Positions 38,640 through 51,044 are shown, counted from the stretch's first letter. The stretch is DNA of 64,000 nucleotides from Diphasiastrum complanatum (GCA_029204225.1 CM055097.1:27703192-27767191); one strand, 5' to 3'. Notes: generated from the letters alone by a model not told the origin. Numbers and translations: made by a program.

Positions 38640-39484
38640 CTTTTGTAGAAGTTCAATGCACGATGAACTCTCCATGTAGGCTTTCCACAACCAACTAGTT
38701 GAAACTATTCAGCCGCCCACCAGGCACACCACAAACCATTTCTTTCTTCCAGGTTCACAGATTGAAGAGCCATTTCCAGTCATTTGCTTCAAGACGACAT
38801 CATGATGCATTTAATTCTTTCCTTGCTATTCTCAATTACTATGCTCTACTTCATCTATTCATTATGTGTTTGCTTCATCACAAAGCTTTCAAAATAATAG
38901 AGGTTCCCACAAGCTGTAAAATTCCACCAAATAGCATGCAGTAGAGCTATTTTCATTCATTGTTAGAATTAGCATAGAGCAAAACTAAGAACAATCAATT
39001 GCTAGGCAGCATAAATGGTCAATCATTGACATGCAATCCATTTTCTAGTTTTCCAATCTAGATTCGAGTTCATTTTCAATGAGGTTCGGTTTTACCAAAA
39101 CAACTATGAAAATAGAGTTAAAAAACAATGCAATATAAGAACCAGAATTCGTTTCCAATTTCACAACACACAATCACTCTCCCAACTTCAATTCAACATT
39201 CCACAAATGAAAGAAGGATTTTGAATCCACAAGCAACTTCAATTTAGTTCCAAAACCCAGAATCCAACAACCCAGAAAAATAGAAAATTTACTACTGCAT
39301 GTACACAACCATAAAAGCCAAATTCAAACCAACAATCACAAAATCGTTCCAAACTGATTCAACCAAAAGAAGGTTGAACACCTACTTGGAAGACCACTGA
39401 TTTACCAAAATTGTTCGGATTGTTGTCAACTCGATTCCACCACAAACCGGTCCACACCAAATGGCTCAGACAACCCAATTGGCT
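38640..39484 (-). other. Leader or internal DNA of a minus-strand LTR element
   Basis: No coding motif is visible. It lies downstream, on the minus strand, of the primer site at 39485-39497, so it is probably the leader and start of the internal region of that element. The frame at 38699-38944 plus has no known domain. Confidence 0.4.
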
Positions 39485-39497
39485 GCTCAGATACCAA
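39485..39497 (-). promoter_or_regulatory. Primer binding site (minus strand)
   Basis: The minus strand reads TTGGTATCTGAGC, one base from the Met-tRNA site, next to an LTR-like stretch at higher coordinates. Confidence 0.75.
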
Positions 39498-39860
39498 TAA
39501 AACGTCTTCTAATTCGAGTAGAGATCCAAGAACACCAAGGGGAAATGCAGTAGACTAAACCAATCCAATCAATCCTAGATCTCCTTTGATCTAGCCCCCG
39601 AGCACTAGGGAGTTAGGCAAACCAACTATGATAGGAAGCGCTTACCAATCCGATAACATAACGACCGTAGACTCTCAATGATCCTCATGGACACGGGTGA
39701 GGGTACTTATAGAGTGTAGAACCCACCTCGTCTACCCATGCACTGAATCCACATGTAAGCATACTATTAGCCCATGCCAAACTCCCACATGCGTCCACTG
39801 CATGTAGGTTGTGTTGAAGCAATTCTATATTGCTTTCAAGAATATTGTGAGTTTGATTAT
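39498..39860 (-). mobile_element. Minus-strand 5-prime LTR
   Basis: Located directly before the primer site. It shares the phrases caatcctagatctcc and gatctagccccc with the LTRs at 48902-49390 and 54777-55137, so it belongs to a related family. On the minus strand it has a TATA-type CTATAAGTACCC near 39707-39718. The outer end is not resolved. Confidence 0.55.
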
Positions 39861-40738
39861 TTTGTTTTCGAAATTGCATATCATGTTCATGATTGATTAT
39901 GTAGCTCGAATTTATATCTGCCAGTTGAGATTGACAAGCTAATTAATGTTTTATATCAGAATTCAAGGGCAAATCCTCGGGCTCTTGAGTTTCTAGTTCC
40001 AGGTATGTGTTTGTGCAACCACATGGGTCATAGATCATAAATGAATGCTTTTTATTTTCTTTCATAGTTGGCCTAGTACTATTTCACTAGAGTACTTTCA
40101 CTTTTGCAATTATCTTGGTTTCTTTTTGTGTGGGTTATGTTATGGTTAAACTCTTCTTGTTTTCATGTACGAAGTTAATAGTCGCAGTGATATATTCAAG
40201 AGAAAAAAAAAACGTATATCAATTAACATGACATCACCAAACTAAGTTCATTAAAATGTAGCCAAGAGTATACACATAGCTATCTAAAAGGTACTCGAAG
40301 TTTTGGGCTAATTGCAACATGATGTTCTCTTGCGAGGATCATCGACAATGCTTGGCCTTGTAAGGTGCATGACAAAAGGTCCACTACTATACATGTTTTC
40401 TCATTGGTACTACGTACGATTTGCTCCTCTACCAAAGAATAACATATCATAGTTTTGTCATCTAGTGTTGGGGCAAAGTACAAGGTCGTGTCTAGTGCTA
40501 CACATGAAGCCATATGGCTCATGAGGCTATTATGAGAACTTGATTAAAAAACAAGATACATGCATTGTCAATCATGCATCGATTGGCAAGATTCTTGGTT
40601 ACATGTGCTCTTAGGAAACACATTAGGATTCATCATCAGTTTATAAGAAATAAATTTCAAATTAAAATAATTCATCTAATGTATTGTAACACACACGATA
40701 TGCTTTTACAATGTTGATGCTCAAGTAAGAATTTGAAA
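39861..40738. other. Intergenic stretch, no gene recognised
   Basis: AT-rich DNA. A minus-strand frame at 40280-40522 (80 codons) shows no known domain. Confidence 0.4.
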
Positions 40739-40755
40739 GGGGGGGGGGGGGGGGG
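40739..40755 (+). repeat. G17 homopolymer
   Basis: Seventeen consecutive G bases, followed by a GC-rich stretch to about 40850. It could form a G-quadruplex on the plus strand. It may also mark an assembly or sequencing problem. Confidence 0.9.
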
Positions 40756-41187
40756 TCGCCCTTCGAGGGTGTTCTACCGGGGAAGGTGCTTCTTCCAAGG
40801 GTGGTAGCCCGAGGCGACAAGCCCTACAAAATGGCCGAGGAGGCAGACCTTCCTCAACGTGAAAACATGTTTTACTTCTTGTTTTTTATCATAAAAAATA
40901 TATATTTTTTACATGCATCTTCAAGAAGGAAGGTGCATGTAAAAAGGTTAAAAAATTCACATGCACCTTCTGGATGTGGAAGGTGCATGCAAAAAAGTTT
41001 GGAAAAAAAAAAAAACCGAGGTGCATGTATTTCATATAAGAAGGGGCCTCCGTTTTCTTCACAAAAAAGTGAAAACTAATTTTAAGTCTTCATAACACAA
41101 CTTGGTGTGCTCAAAATATCAAACTCTTTTCATGCCATGTTCTAGAGAACTCTTTGATGTCACCTATCAACCATTGTAGTCATTATG

Positions 41188-41275
41188 ACACCCAACGGGG
41201 TTGGCTCAACTGGTTAGCTTGGCATCCAAAGTTTCTTTGGTCCCAGGTTCGAGCCTCCCCTTGGAAACCAAGAAG
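41188..41275 (+). mobile_element. tRNA-derived SINE or retroposed tRNA with 16-bp target-site duplication
   Basis: An 88-base insert is flanked by perfect copies of CATTGTAGTCATTATG (41172-41187 and 41276-41291). Inside are an RNA polymerase III A-box-like TGGCTCAACTGGTTAG (41202-41217) and a B-box GGTTCGAGCC (41246-41255), 28 bases apart as in tRNA genes. GGGG at the start can pair with CCCC at 41257-41260, like an acceptor stem. A short A-rich AAACCAAGAAG ends it. Weak stem pairing elsewhere argues against a working tRNA. The long perfect duplication points to LINE-mediated retroposition and a young insertion. Confidence 0.8.
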
Positions 41276-41630
41276 CATTGTAGTCATTATGGTAGTCTAG
41301 GAAGCACTAGCATGCATACTAGAAGGCTGATATCTATACATAGAAGAAACTAGACTATTCTTGAAAGGAAAGTGAGTGCAATTAATTGCTTGTGGATAAC
41401 ATTCTCATGCTAGAATATCCTCCTCTATATTTGAAGGTTAAATTTAAAAGAATATGTGCTTCAATTGACTATGGTCTTGACTCTTGTTTATGTCGGATCA
41501 GAAGAGTTTAATGATTTCACCTTACCAAGCATATGGGTTCTACTTTCTCTACTTGTTGTGCAGCTTAGAACCATCAAGAACAACTATCACTTTAGTTGGT
41601 TCTTGTATACATGAGAAAATAGTCGAGTCC

Positions 41631-41636
41631 TTTATT
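41631..41636 (-). terminator. Possible polyadenylation signal of the CBS gene
   Basis: AATAAA on the minus strand, about 100 bases beyond the stop codon of the CBS-domain gene. It is the canonical signal at a suitable distance, but plant signals are loose and no transcript evidence is available. Confidence 0.4.
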
Positions 41637-41737
41637 GCTAAAATTACAGGAAGTTCATTCAATTGGGTAAGTTACTTCCCGTATATAGAGCACTTTTCTT
41701 GTGGTGCAGCTTGTTTGGTTGCCCAGCAAGAAACAGC

Positions 41738-44540
41738 TCAATTCAAGTGATTTAGCAAAACGGTAAGAATGTCGCAGTAGGTTACTATTCCAACGAGTCT
41801 TTTTTCATCATCGGTCACCCACACAAAGCTGCTCCGATGTGCTAGTGCTTGTGCCATAACAGCTATTAGCGAGCTCCAGGGTCGACATGTGATTGGCAGC
41901 ATATGGCCTCTTGATATTGACCACCTTAAGCTCTCTTTAGCCGAGAAAAACGGCTTCTCAAACGATTCATCAGAATAACTAGAAGTGCTCTCATCCCTGG
42001 AGGAATCTTCCCAAACATCAACATCAGAAGTGTATGGCGATGTACAAGGATCAGGATCTGGTAGATTCAAACCTGCATTTGGAACCTCTGTAATGATCTG
42101 GGATGAGGTTCTGACTTTCATGCGAGCTGACTGGTTGGTACAACTGAACCTGAGATTCACAAGATTCCTCAACGCCTTAGATGGCAGCTCCCCACTTTGA
42201 CAGTATGAAAGAAACTCCCTTACTGAAAGGCTTGCAAGAGCAAAGCCCGCAAATTTTGTGCAATTTTTCAGGGTTGACAGTGAAATGTCGCCTACCAGCT
42301 TGGAGCCTAAGGTCGTATCGTCTACTGGATTAGGTGTCGGATCATCTTCCACAACAGCAACAGCAGCCACAGATTGTTTTATACGATAGAGCAAGGGCAA
42401 TGTGCTAATTGCTTTGGAATGAGCTTGAACGCACATGACGTTTGTATTTATAATGCCTAGGTTCTCAATGCTTTCATTAGGTTGGGGAGAAAAAATCCCA
42501 AAATGGCCCAACATAAATCTTAACACGTCTTCCTGAGTAAGCCAGCAATACGTTCCGTGCCTGTGCTCCTCCAGCCCAAGATCTGTTGCACTATTTGATT
42601 TGGCTTTTGGCTCACAAAGTTTCTTAAAGCCTTGAGGAGTGGCGTGCGACTTTCCATTACGAGGTTCAATTGGCACTACCAGATACTGAGCACCTTCAAG
42701 CATGAGATATAGAGCATTGCACAATCTGCAAAAAAGCTTATATTAGAGTCTCAATAACTAGTAGTATTACAACTTTCAAGCATCTACTGGATGCGTCTTT
42801 CCCCTGTGTTTCCTGTGCAGAACTAAAAACATTCAAAATGAGCAGTAAAATGTTTGAGGAACAGTTTTCATGGCACACTACAGATGGAAACAAAACGGTC
42901 ATTAATTGTATACACCAACTGCAAAACGTTAATAATTAAGCTCATGAGGAAGTATTCCAGTTTTGCAGTACATGACCGGCACATATGGTTGATTACATTG
43001 ATACGACATTGGAGTATGAACTTGCCAAGAATAATGCTAAATACATTGTCAGTGCTAAAAACGACGGCAGTGATAAAGCAGCAAAAGAAATTCCCTACAG
43101 GATAATATTGAGGACTTACTTTGATAAGGTTATGATACCATATAAACGTCTGGGTCTACTCTCGCTTTTCCACAAACAAAGCAACTATGAAAGTATATAG
43201 ATATGTTTCAAATCGACTTTTGTACGATGGTTTTGATAGTATGATCTGTTTGGTAATAACACTGCATTCAGGTCAAATCAAAGGTCTGAAGGCGGTACCT
43301 CCAGGTTGATAATGATTTTCAGCCAAAAACGGACAATTTTTTTGAGCCGAGCTGACAGATCGCTTAGAAAATCCCAAATTGAATCAGCTTGGCAACATAT
43401 TGCAGTGGACTTCATCACAGATGTTCCTCGACTCTCACAAGGACATGATATGATTTAGTAGTAACAGCTGTAAACCATTTCGTAAGAAAGATCAATTCAA
43501 TGAAATCCATTCTTTTATATTTCAGAGAAAGTCAACTCTCACTAAACAAAAAAAGAGGACATGTTGATATTCTCAGTTCTGATATAAGTAAGCACTGGTA
43601 TTCCAAAAATACTGGCTTTTATTTTCTGACAAACAACAAATCCACTGGAACATCAATACGAACAAGTACCGTATAGTAAGTAGTAGAATGAAAAAATGTC
43701 TGAATCAAGTTCCTGTACCTCGCATAAGAACATGAAAATCGGATAAAGACACCTATGCATAGGTCTTGACAGTGGTATCTAATAAGTTCATTTTCTCATC
43801 TAGATTTGAAAATTTTGTAGATATATTAAAAATTTAATCAAATGTATAAAATAGAAAAAATCAACAATAATGTCAGCATTCTGCCTAATGAAGATGAATG
43901 CAGAATCGAACTGTGTCATGTATCTGTCGGATATACTTGCTAATTTTCAGCTCCAATGTTTTGTAAAATATTTCAGACAATAGCGTAATATACCTTCAGA
44001 GTAATCAGAACAAACATTGCCAGAGAATAGAGAAATCAGAGTAACAAGTGATTACTCGAATGACAGATAGACAAAACACAACTTTGATCTGTTGAATGCC
44101 ATCCATTAGTTTAACGTGAGCAAAGTATACCTTTCATGAGAATCCACATGTCGAACCAGTTTTGTCAAATTTGGAGGGAGCAGCACAGAAACCGGATCAA
44201 GGAAAGCGGCGTTGGGAACTTGTAAGCAGTCTTCTCTTGCTAAATGGCATATAATGTCTATCATATTCACCCTTCCAACACACTGACACCCGTGGATGTC
44301 TTTCCCCACAACATCGTCAACTTGAAACTTGCTCAAACTCACTGCGTTTTCCTGCTCTTGTGCACTAATGGCTATGTTTCCTGGAGTGGCTGGGCAGTCC
44401 CACACGCTGATCTCCGTCAAATTCAGCTCCTTAAGCATCCTAAATGCCTCATCTATTGTCGTAGATGAGGTGATCCAGTGAAGCGGAGGCTTGCCAAGAG
44501 AAATATCAGAAACCTCAAAAGATTGAAAGTAGTTGGCCAT
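41738..44540 (-). CDS. CBSX5-like: CBSX5-like CBS-domain protein, two coding exons
   Basis: Exon 1 runs 44540-44131 (ATG at 44540) and exon 2 runs 42725-41738 (TGA). The intron, 44130-42726, begins GTATAC and ends TTTTTTGCAG. Splicing joins AG and A into an Arg codon and gives 465 residues with no stop. CBS repeats lie at about 12-105 (with LGKPPL, then CVGRVNMIDIICHLARE), 115-210 (GAQYLVVPIE, then YCWLTQEDVLRFMLG) and 220-300 (LGIINTN, LVGDISLSTL). The last lies at 415-460 (SSLIAVMAQALAHRSSFVWV, then VGIVTYCDIL). An acidic Ser-rich linker lies near 365-395. This order and these words match the plant CBSX5 group. CBS pairs bind adenosine nucleotides and often act as energy sensors; the precise partner of CBSX5 proteins is not established. 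It is somewhat longer than the roughly 390-residue Arabidopsis protein. It is the only intact gene I see. Confidence 0.9.
43381..43492 (+). mobile_element. Gypsy integrase fragment inside the CBS gene intron
   Basis: The plus strand (antisense to the host gene) reads ESAWQHIAVDFITDVPRLSQ, then GHDMI, stops, and in the next frame VTAVNHFVRKI. This is the gypsy integrase core around the first catalytic Asp (W-x-x-I-x-M-D-F-I-x-x-L-P-x-S-x-G-H-D). Only about 110 bases remain. It shows that an LTR element once inserted into the 1.4-kb intron. Confidence 0.8.
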
Positions 44541-45240
44541 GTTTCAGCTGGTGATTTACAAAGCACTTATCTGCGCTCACTTATCTGAAGTAACTCGGAG
44601 TCTCGGCGTAGGAAAGCCGTGGTAACGAAAACGAACAGAATGGAAAACCATCCAGTATATTACTATTGACAATGGACAAGTTCGCGTCTGAACTGAAAAC
44701 GAAGTGGTATAAGACATAAAAGATATAGCTTAGAGCATTCTAGTGATATTTTGATGAAACGGCCGATCAGAAGAAGTCCAAATTACATCCTCAACAGTAA
44801 AGAAGTATAGATGACACATCCTGATAAATCAAGTATCTTCAGCTAAGGATGATGGGAATATAAACAGCGAGGGTTTGGATTCAGAATCCAGCGCTACGAT
44901 AATAAACATCACGTGGAATATTATAAGAATGTGACTTTCAAATGGAAGAGAAACTTGATTTAGAAGAAACTAAATCTACGAGAGGCAGGAGACTGCGTCA
45001 GAGAAAACAATGAATCTACATTTGACGTGATGTTAAAACTGCAGAAACATGCAGATAAAGGGACGAGCAGACCTCGATTTGCTTCAGGTTATGTATACAT
45101 ATATATACATTACAAACATGAATGAAAGTAAGCGTAATAGTACTAGTAGTTTCGAGCTTGCCGCTGACATGGCAACATAGAATCATGAAGATCTATGTTT
45201 GATGTGCAGAGACACAAGGAAAAGAGAAACGTCTAAGAAA
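44541..45240 (-). promoter_or_regulatory. 5-prime flank of the CBS gene
   Basis: The stretch before the CBS ATG should hold the leader and perhaps part of the promoter. I see no clear TATA box or leader intron boundary. The nearby ATATATATACAT near 45100-45111 is AT-rich but not a convincing TATA element. Confidence 0.35.
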
Positions 45241-45399
45241 AAACTATAATGCAAAGATCTACCGAACAGGCGTAGCAGTTCAATTGTGATAAGCTACTAA
45301 GCAACTTCCAACAAGGTCAATCATCAAGTACATAGTATTGAAGTAATGATGCTCTAAAACATGGTCAGCCAAAATGCCATCACCAACTCATTCAGCAAT

Positions 45400-46370
45400 A
45401 TCTTCAACAAAACTGTGAATAAACTGAAACGCCTATACCGTTCGGTCTTCTTCCTGGACCGCGGTCGAACGACGGAGGTGGTTGGACGATCATGCAAGGA
45501 TCATGCCGGCTCTGATCTTAAGAAACGACAGAAAAAGAGCATACTACCTCCATCTTCAGCACAAACGGCCGTCAGTCTGATGAAGCTTCTGCATCCATAA
45601 TGATCTATCATCAACGACTGCGATTCATGTGCTACGACAAAAACTGAAATCAAAACCAAATTAAAGCATTAATTATGATAAGAACAATCTGATTCGTCTT
45701 GTAGCTTACAAGTGAAAGAAACCGCTGGCGCTGCTTCTTCCGATCTACCCATCGTCCTCGACGATGACTCACTGTCCGAATCACGATGAAGATTATGTTC
45801 GGTATAGGTAGTGTAGGGAAAGGAAAGAGCCCTGGCCCTGGCCCCTGGCCCGAGGGCAGTACCCCGCGTTCCCCCCTCCACAGTCCAGACCGCGTTCGAG
45901 GGCGGGGTTTCCTGGACCAAGCCTCAAGCCTCAAGGCATTGATTGCCCAAGGCCCAAAACTCAAGTATGAGGCCTATCAAAAATTATGATAATGGCCCTC
46001 CCCATTGGGAGTGCCATCACTGTGTAGCAGTCGTGAGCAGTGATGGCGAACATGTGGCATTACGTCACTGGTTGAGAACATGCGGATTATGAGCCATAGC
46101 AGAGGCTGCAGACAGATTAATTAGAGATCTTGACCGTCTATCTCTTTGCACTACGTCGGGTATCGTTCATCCGACGGTGGGCTACAGCTTTGCAGCTAGA
46201 TTCGCCGCCCCGCGGCTCATCTTGCTACGGGCCATAGCGCACCTCCTCATGAACAATACTTGGTCCATATCATTTGGGACTGGGGGAGTGAGTGGTGAAG
46301 ACCACGGGCTAACCAAGGACCAAATTATATGTGGTAATGGCATGACCAATGGAGCATTGAGCACTTAGTT
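45400..46370. other. GC-rich, CpG-containing segment upstream of the CBS gene
   Basis: From about 45440 to 45920 the DNA is clearly GC-richer and has more CG dinucleotides than the rest of the window (for example around 45466-45500 and 45840-45905). Frames of 60 to 104 codons overlap on both strands and look like composition effects. Its position 0.9 to 1.4 kb upstream of the CBS start codon suggests a promoter or leader-exon region, but no transcript start can be fixed. Confidence 0.4.
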
Positions 46371-46379
46371 ATGTTTGTT

Positions 46380-48880
46380 AGAATCTTTATGGCTTTTATT
46401 GTTTTAATTTGGTGGTATATAATGGAATTGAAATTCTTCATGTGACAATTTTTTTAATTTTTCCATTTTCAATGTAATTAATCGTATTGTTGGCCCAAAG
46501 TCCAAAGGCTATCTAAATCAAGAGCGTCAGTCAAATTATTGCGTACTAAGGAACAAGTAGGAAGGTAATTCATTCGATGAAGAAACGAGCAAAATTCTTA
46601 AAGCCCAATGTTATGCAAGATAATATAGTCCCCAAAACGGCCTAAAAACCTTGCAAATGCAAGTTAAATATCATTTAGCAATCCCTAGTGAAGCAAAATT
46701 ATCAAGGCGATTGATATATCGTGAGGAAGGTCTCTTATGCATATGATTCAACTCGTTGAAAAACAAAAAACAAAAAATGGATTTCAAAAGAATTAAAAAA
46801 TAAAACAAGGTGGTTGATATATCACGAGAAGCTTTGCCTCACACAAGTAGGCACTCAAATTGAAGAAATTAAAAATTAGAAACAAAAATTGCATTTCATA
46901 AAAATTGGTTTTTTTAAAACTCATTTAATGCTCAAACTTACCTAGAAGTGACACCTCATCTTTTAGCAATTGCTACAAAAGCTTATTGCTATCGTGACCA
47001 AGTTAAAATTTAGCAATGAAACTTATTACGAGCATAATTGAGTGTGCTTATTCGGTTTCTTTGGGCATGTGTGTCAAAGCTGTAAACTCGATTTCAGATA
47101 TTGCTTCCCGGTAAGAGGTAGAAAGAACTTGGTTTTTTCTTCTCTGTGAACAATATGCATGTATAAAGTCCTTATCAACTTGACAATTACTTGTAAGCCT
47201 AGCTTTTTGAGAACTTAATACTGTTGTTTTTGTGGCAAGTTGTAATAATCGGTCTAAATTTTACAAAACCAATATTGACAAAATAATGGTAGTGGTTTGG
47301 TTCTCCAGGCAAGTACCCAGTTAGTGAGAATTTTGGGTACTGTGCTTTTTATCGATGTAACTCTGGAGTAGGATTACTCCCAATAATTGAGTTAAACGGT
47401 AATTTTTATGGTTCTTCCTTTTCGACTTCGGTGTTGCACCATAAGGTTATCCTAAAAGATTTTGATCTTTAGGATTGAAAAAAGTAAAGCTTTCCAAATA
47501 CTTGTTAAAGTAAATAATGGAATAAGGTCATAATTTTTGAGAGGTAGCTCTATATTTGAGTATCGAATATTGTAAAGAGTGGATCCAAATATTATTGATT
47601 TCCATTAATTTCAGGCACCTCTAACGAAAAAATGGAGCTGGTGTGGTCAAAAGGGAAGTAGCCTAGCATTTACTTGTGTGAAGGGAATTTTTGGTGCCTT
47701 CACTGACGAAATTTTTCGGATGACCGAAGAAAATTCTAAGGGAGGAAGAAAATGAGACACTTGAATAGGTAAATGGGATTGGTTATGGTTCCAAGAATGT
47801 TAAATTGAATTTTGGGAATTCAGCAGAACTTTGTAATCTCTAGATGAAATTTATTTTGTTAAAGACATGTGTTATGATGGTCTTTAATTACTTGGTTGAT
47901 TATAGAATTTGGAAATCATAATCTAGTTAAGAATCGAGCTGAATGAAATTCTTGGAATCCAGTGATTTTCCTTGAGGAAAAAATTTCAGAATGATTCTTT
48001 TATTTCCTGAGTTGTATGTTGTGCATATACTCCAATATTTTTTTCTAATGATTAAGTATGCTTTTGAAATCCTATAAATTATGATTGACGAATCATAAGA
48101 TTCTAAATGTTTATGATAGACAGATCATAAATTGATACATAGAGGTCATTAGAAGCTTATAAGGAAATGTGAGGATTCTTAAGATAATGAGTAATTCTTG
48201 ATCAATTGGGTGAGTCAAGGATTTAGATTTGTTGGATGAACTCTAAATTCCTTTACTCCAACACATACTTGAGATTGTGTGGATCTCACAAGCATTTTCA
48301 TTAAGTAATACTTACTTATGAGGAATTTGCTTATCTTTCAGATTGTAGTTTATAAGTGCTTGTGTACAAAGTTCAGTCTATATCTCCAGATTTATAGGAG
48401 ACATTTTAATCTATTAAGATACAAGTAGTTGCTGATTTCTTGGTTTGAGTTATGATTGTTCGAGACTTGATGGATCTCCTAGATATTTTAGATGACTGAA
48501 TTGTGGTATTTTAGAATATTTGGATATTCTAAGAATACTGGTACCAAGAAGTCCTATTTTCTCGTAAGAATTTGAAATGGAATTTCTTTAGCTTTTGGAT
48601 TTCATTTCTGAAATAAATTTTCATGTAATTGGGATTACATGAAGGTGATGAACTTTTCTTTTGGATTAGATCAACCCATTTGAAAGATTTATGGCTTAGT
48701 ATATCTTTCAGAATTTGAATCAGTATTCAAGAGTACAGGCAAGCAATTGAAAAATTGTTGCATCTCTGAGTACTTATTCAGATGAAAAGATCAGACTAAG
48801 AATAATGGTTCATGGGTAAGATTTGAAAGCATAAGGAATAATTTCATGTTTTCTTTTTTTTTTTTCGTTCTAAGGACAAA
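46380..48880. other. AT-rich stretch before a 3-prime LTR
   Basis: Two and a half kilobases without a recognisable protein. Its right end leads into a polypurine tract and an LTR, so the last part should be internal retroelement sequence. However, I could not find pol motifs in any frame. Confidence 0.4.
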
Positions 48881-48885
48881 ACCTG

Positions 48886-49390
48886 TTTAAGGGAGGAAGA
48901 ATGTTACGGCCATATTCAGTTGTGGACATGGAATAGTCCTAATATGGTAGATCGGCCCTCCAGTGTTCGAGATTATTGGTCACACCCAAATTTAACTCCA
49001 CGTCGAGGCATGTTGGTGACTAATGACCTTGAAAGGACCCAAACACTCTAATAGAGACATATGGAGTAGTGCATGTACGTGCGACTGATATAGGCAGGAG
49101 GTATACATGAAGAGTTGTGATCTATTTATAGTTGACCTGCATGGGGATTGCATGTGGTCATGCACATGATCCTACTCTCTATATATTGAGGTACAATTTA
49201 TCGCGTCGATGACTTTGGTCTAGCTTACCAGTGAGCTCTTCTCCTCTTGCTATCACATGGCATGGCTTGGGGGCTAGATCCAGGAGGATTCTCCAGGAGG
49301 GATCTAGGATTGGTTGGGTGATTTTGCTCCACAGTCTCTCTTGTGTTTTCCTATCCTCATCTTAGGGGTTTCTCCCTAGTGGTCTTTACA
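48886..49390 (+). mobile_element. LTR of a retroelement with polypurine tract
   Basis: A purine tract AAGGGAGGAAGAA lies directly before TGTTACGGCC at 48902. The segment ends TCTTTACA at 49390, giving a 489-base LTR with TG...CA ends. A TATA-like ctatatattgagg sits near 49175. An inverted, truncated copy lies at 54777-55137; there the same TCTTTACA end is followed within a few bases by a Met-tRNA primer site. That independently supports the boundary. Confidence 0.78.
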
Positions 49391-51044
49391 GTAACAATAT
49401 TGATTTGATACTTTTATTGAAGATCCTCATGTTCAGAATCTTTGTAAAGCACGGGACCTAGTCCATGTCAAATAAGGGATATTTCTCCAAAGTTAAAGGT
49501 ATAGTACTTTCTTGCACAAGTTTGCTAAAAATTAGCATGGGACCTTATTGTTATGTTTCTTGTGTAGAGGCTAAGAAGCATTGATGATCGATGATGCATC
49601 TACTTACTCTATGTTTATTTAAGACCACCCTAGAAAGGTAGAATTTATGGTGGCTCTTGTACATGGCGTCGATGCATTTATTGGCATATCGTAGCACTAA
49701 CCAGTGAATCCTATGAAAGACTTGATAAAGCTTGCTCTTGCTCATGTGAGAGCATAAAGGGATGAAAATGGTAATTCATGTCAACGTAATATCAAACAAG
49801 AACTCCTTTTTCGCCATGTCGAGATTGTTAAAGAGATTAATAAGGCTATGAACTTGTATTTGCTATTTGTGAAAGACCATGGGGAGACACAATATTCAAC
49901 TAGACGTTGATACCTTAGTCAATGTCCAATTCATTCAAGTTTAGAGTCTGCTACATACTAAAACATGTACTCCTTTTCATCAAAAGATATGAATGGTAGC
50001 ATGGAAACCAAGTCAAACTTGTTGATGAATGTATTTGGTTTTCCAAAATTTCTATTCAATGTGGAAAAAATTGTTTTCTCTGAACCACCTTCTCTCTTAT
50101 CATAAAAATCTTCTCAATTCTCCCAACTTTTACAAGTCGACCCCTCTTCTCCTCTCCTTACCACAAGAAAAAAAAAATAGCTCAGAGAAGCAAAAGTTTA
50201 TTAGCTTCTTTGAAAAGCAGTAGCAGTAGAGGGGAGATGGCAAAGTCATTTTGGTGTGTCATTTTGGTAGTTACCATATTTCAATATTCAATGGTTTTGA
50301 TGTTTACATAGTAGGTAATGGCCATTGGTAGAAAAATGCTCAAAAGTAGTCAAGTGTGCCACGAGAGTGACAAGTTTGATTATTTTTTGGAATATTTATT
50401 AACTGCTAATAATTGGCCAGTGTGGCATTGCCATGTGACAACAATGAAGCATTAATGAAGTCAAATATTTGCCAAAGTAGGTAAATTATGAAATCAAATA
50501 TTGCCAAAGGTGTAGGTAAAGTCTTGGAGCATGGACTTTAAGCCTTCAAGTGCCTTGCCTGAGAGGGTGAGGGCAAGGTAGATGTCCAAGGTCAAGGCAT
50601 GAGGTTTAAATAACTTTGCATGTTGGGCCTTTGTGCTTGACTCGGGTTCTATGGAGTAGTACCCTACTCGGGCAAAAACAAGAGGTCTTCAAATTTATGT
50701 AGTCAAAAAAATTCATGGGATTTGGCAATGGCACATTCTTTTAAAATAGTTTCCCAAAAATGCATGGTCCACATTTATTGGGAGCTAGTAACTCAAATTT
50801 TTGGAGTCTCCAAAATCACTTTTGGGAACCATTTTTGAAGTCACTACATATCAAGCTCTTAAAACCTCGATCGACCAGCATGCACACACCTACAATTCCA
50901 CAAATTGCGGTTCCTCAACTTTAAAATATCCAAAGAGCTTACTGTAGATGAGAACCCCAAAATGCCTCTCATAACTAAAAAATGTAGGTATTGCTACTCC
51001 AACCGCCATCTACCTAGAAAGGGAGGCAGCCCAGCCGCAACCTC

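Noticed and set aside
41188-41275. Functional tRNA gene
   Set aside because: A- and B-box spacing fits, but the stems pair poorly and the insert is flanked by a perfect 16-bp duplication, which indicates retroposition.
42854-43200. Plus-strand frames inside the CBS gene intron as a nested gene
   Set aside because: They are short and overlap each other in different frames. The only recognisable content of the intron is the integrase relic at 43381-43492.
43381-43492. Endogenous viral sequence (caulimovirid-type) in the window
   Set aside because: All RT and integrase pieces carry copia, gypsy or Penelope signatures. No movement-protein or coat-protein motif was seen.
45361-45989. Protein-coding genes in the GC-rich segment upstream of the CBS gene
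   Set aside because: Frames overlap on both strands, have no known domain and are explained by high GC content. A leader exon remains possible but cannot be fixed.
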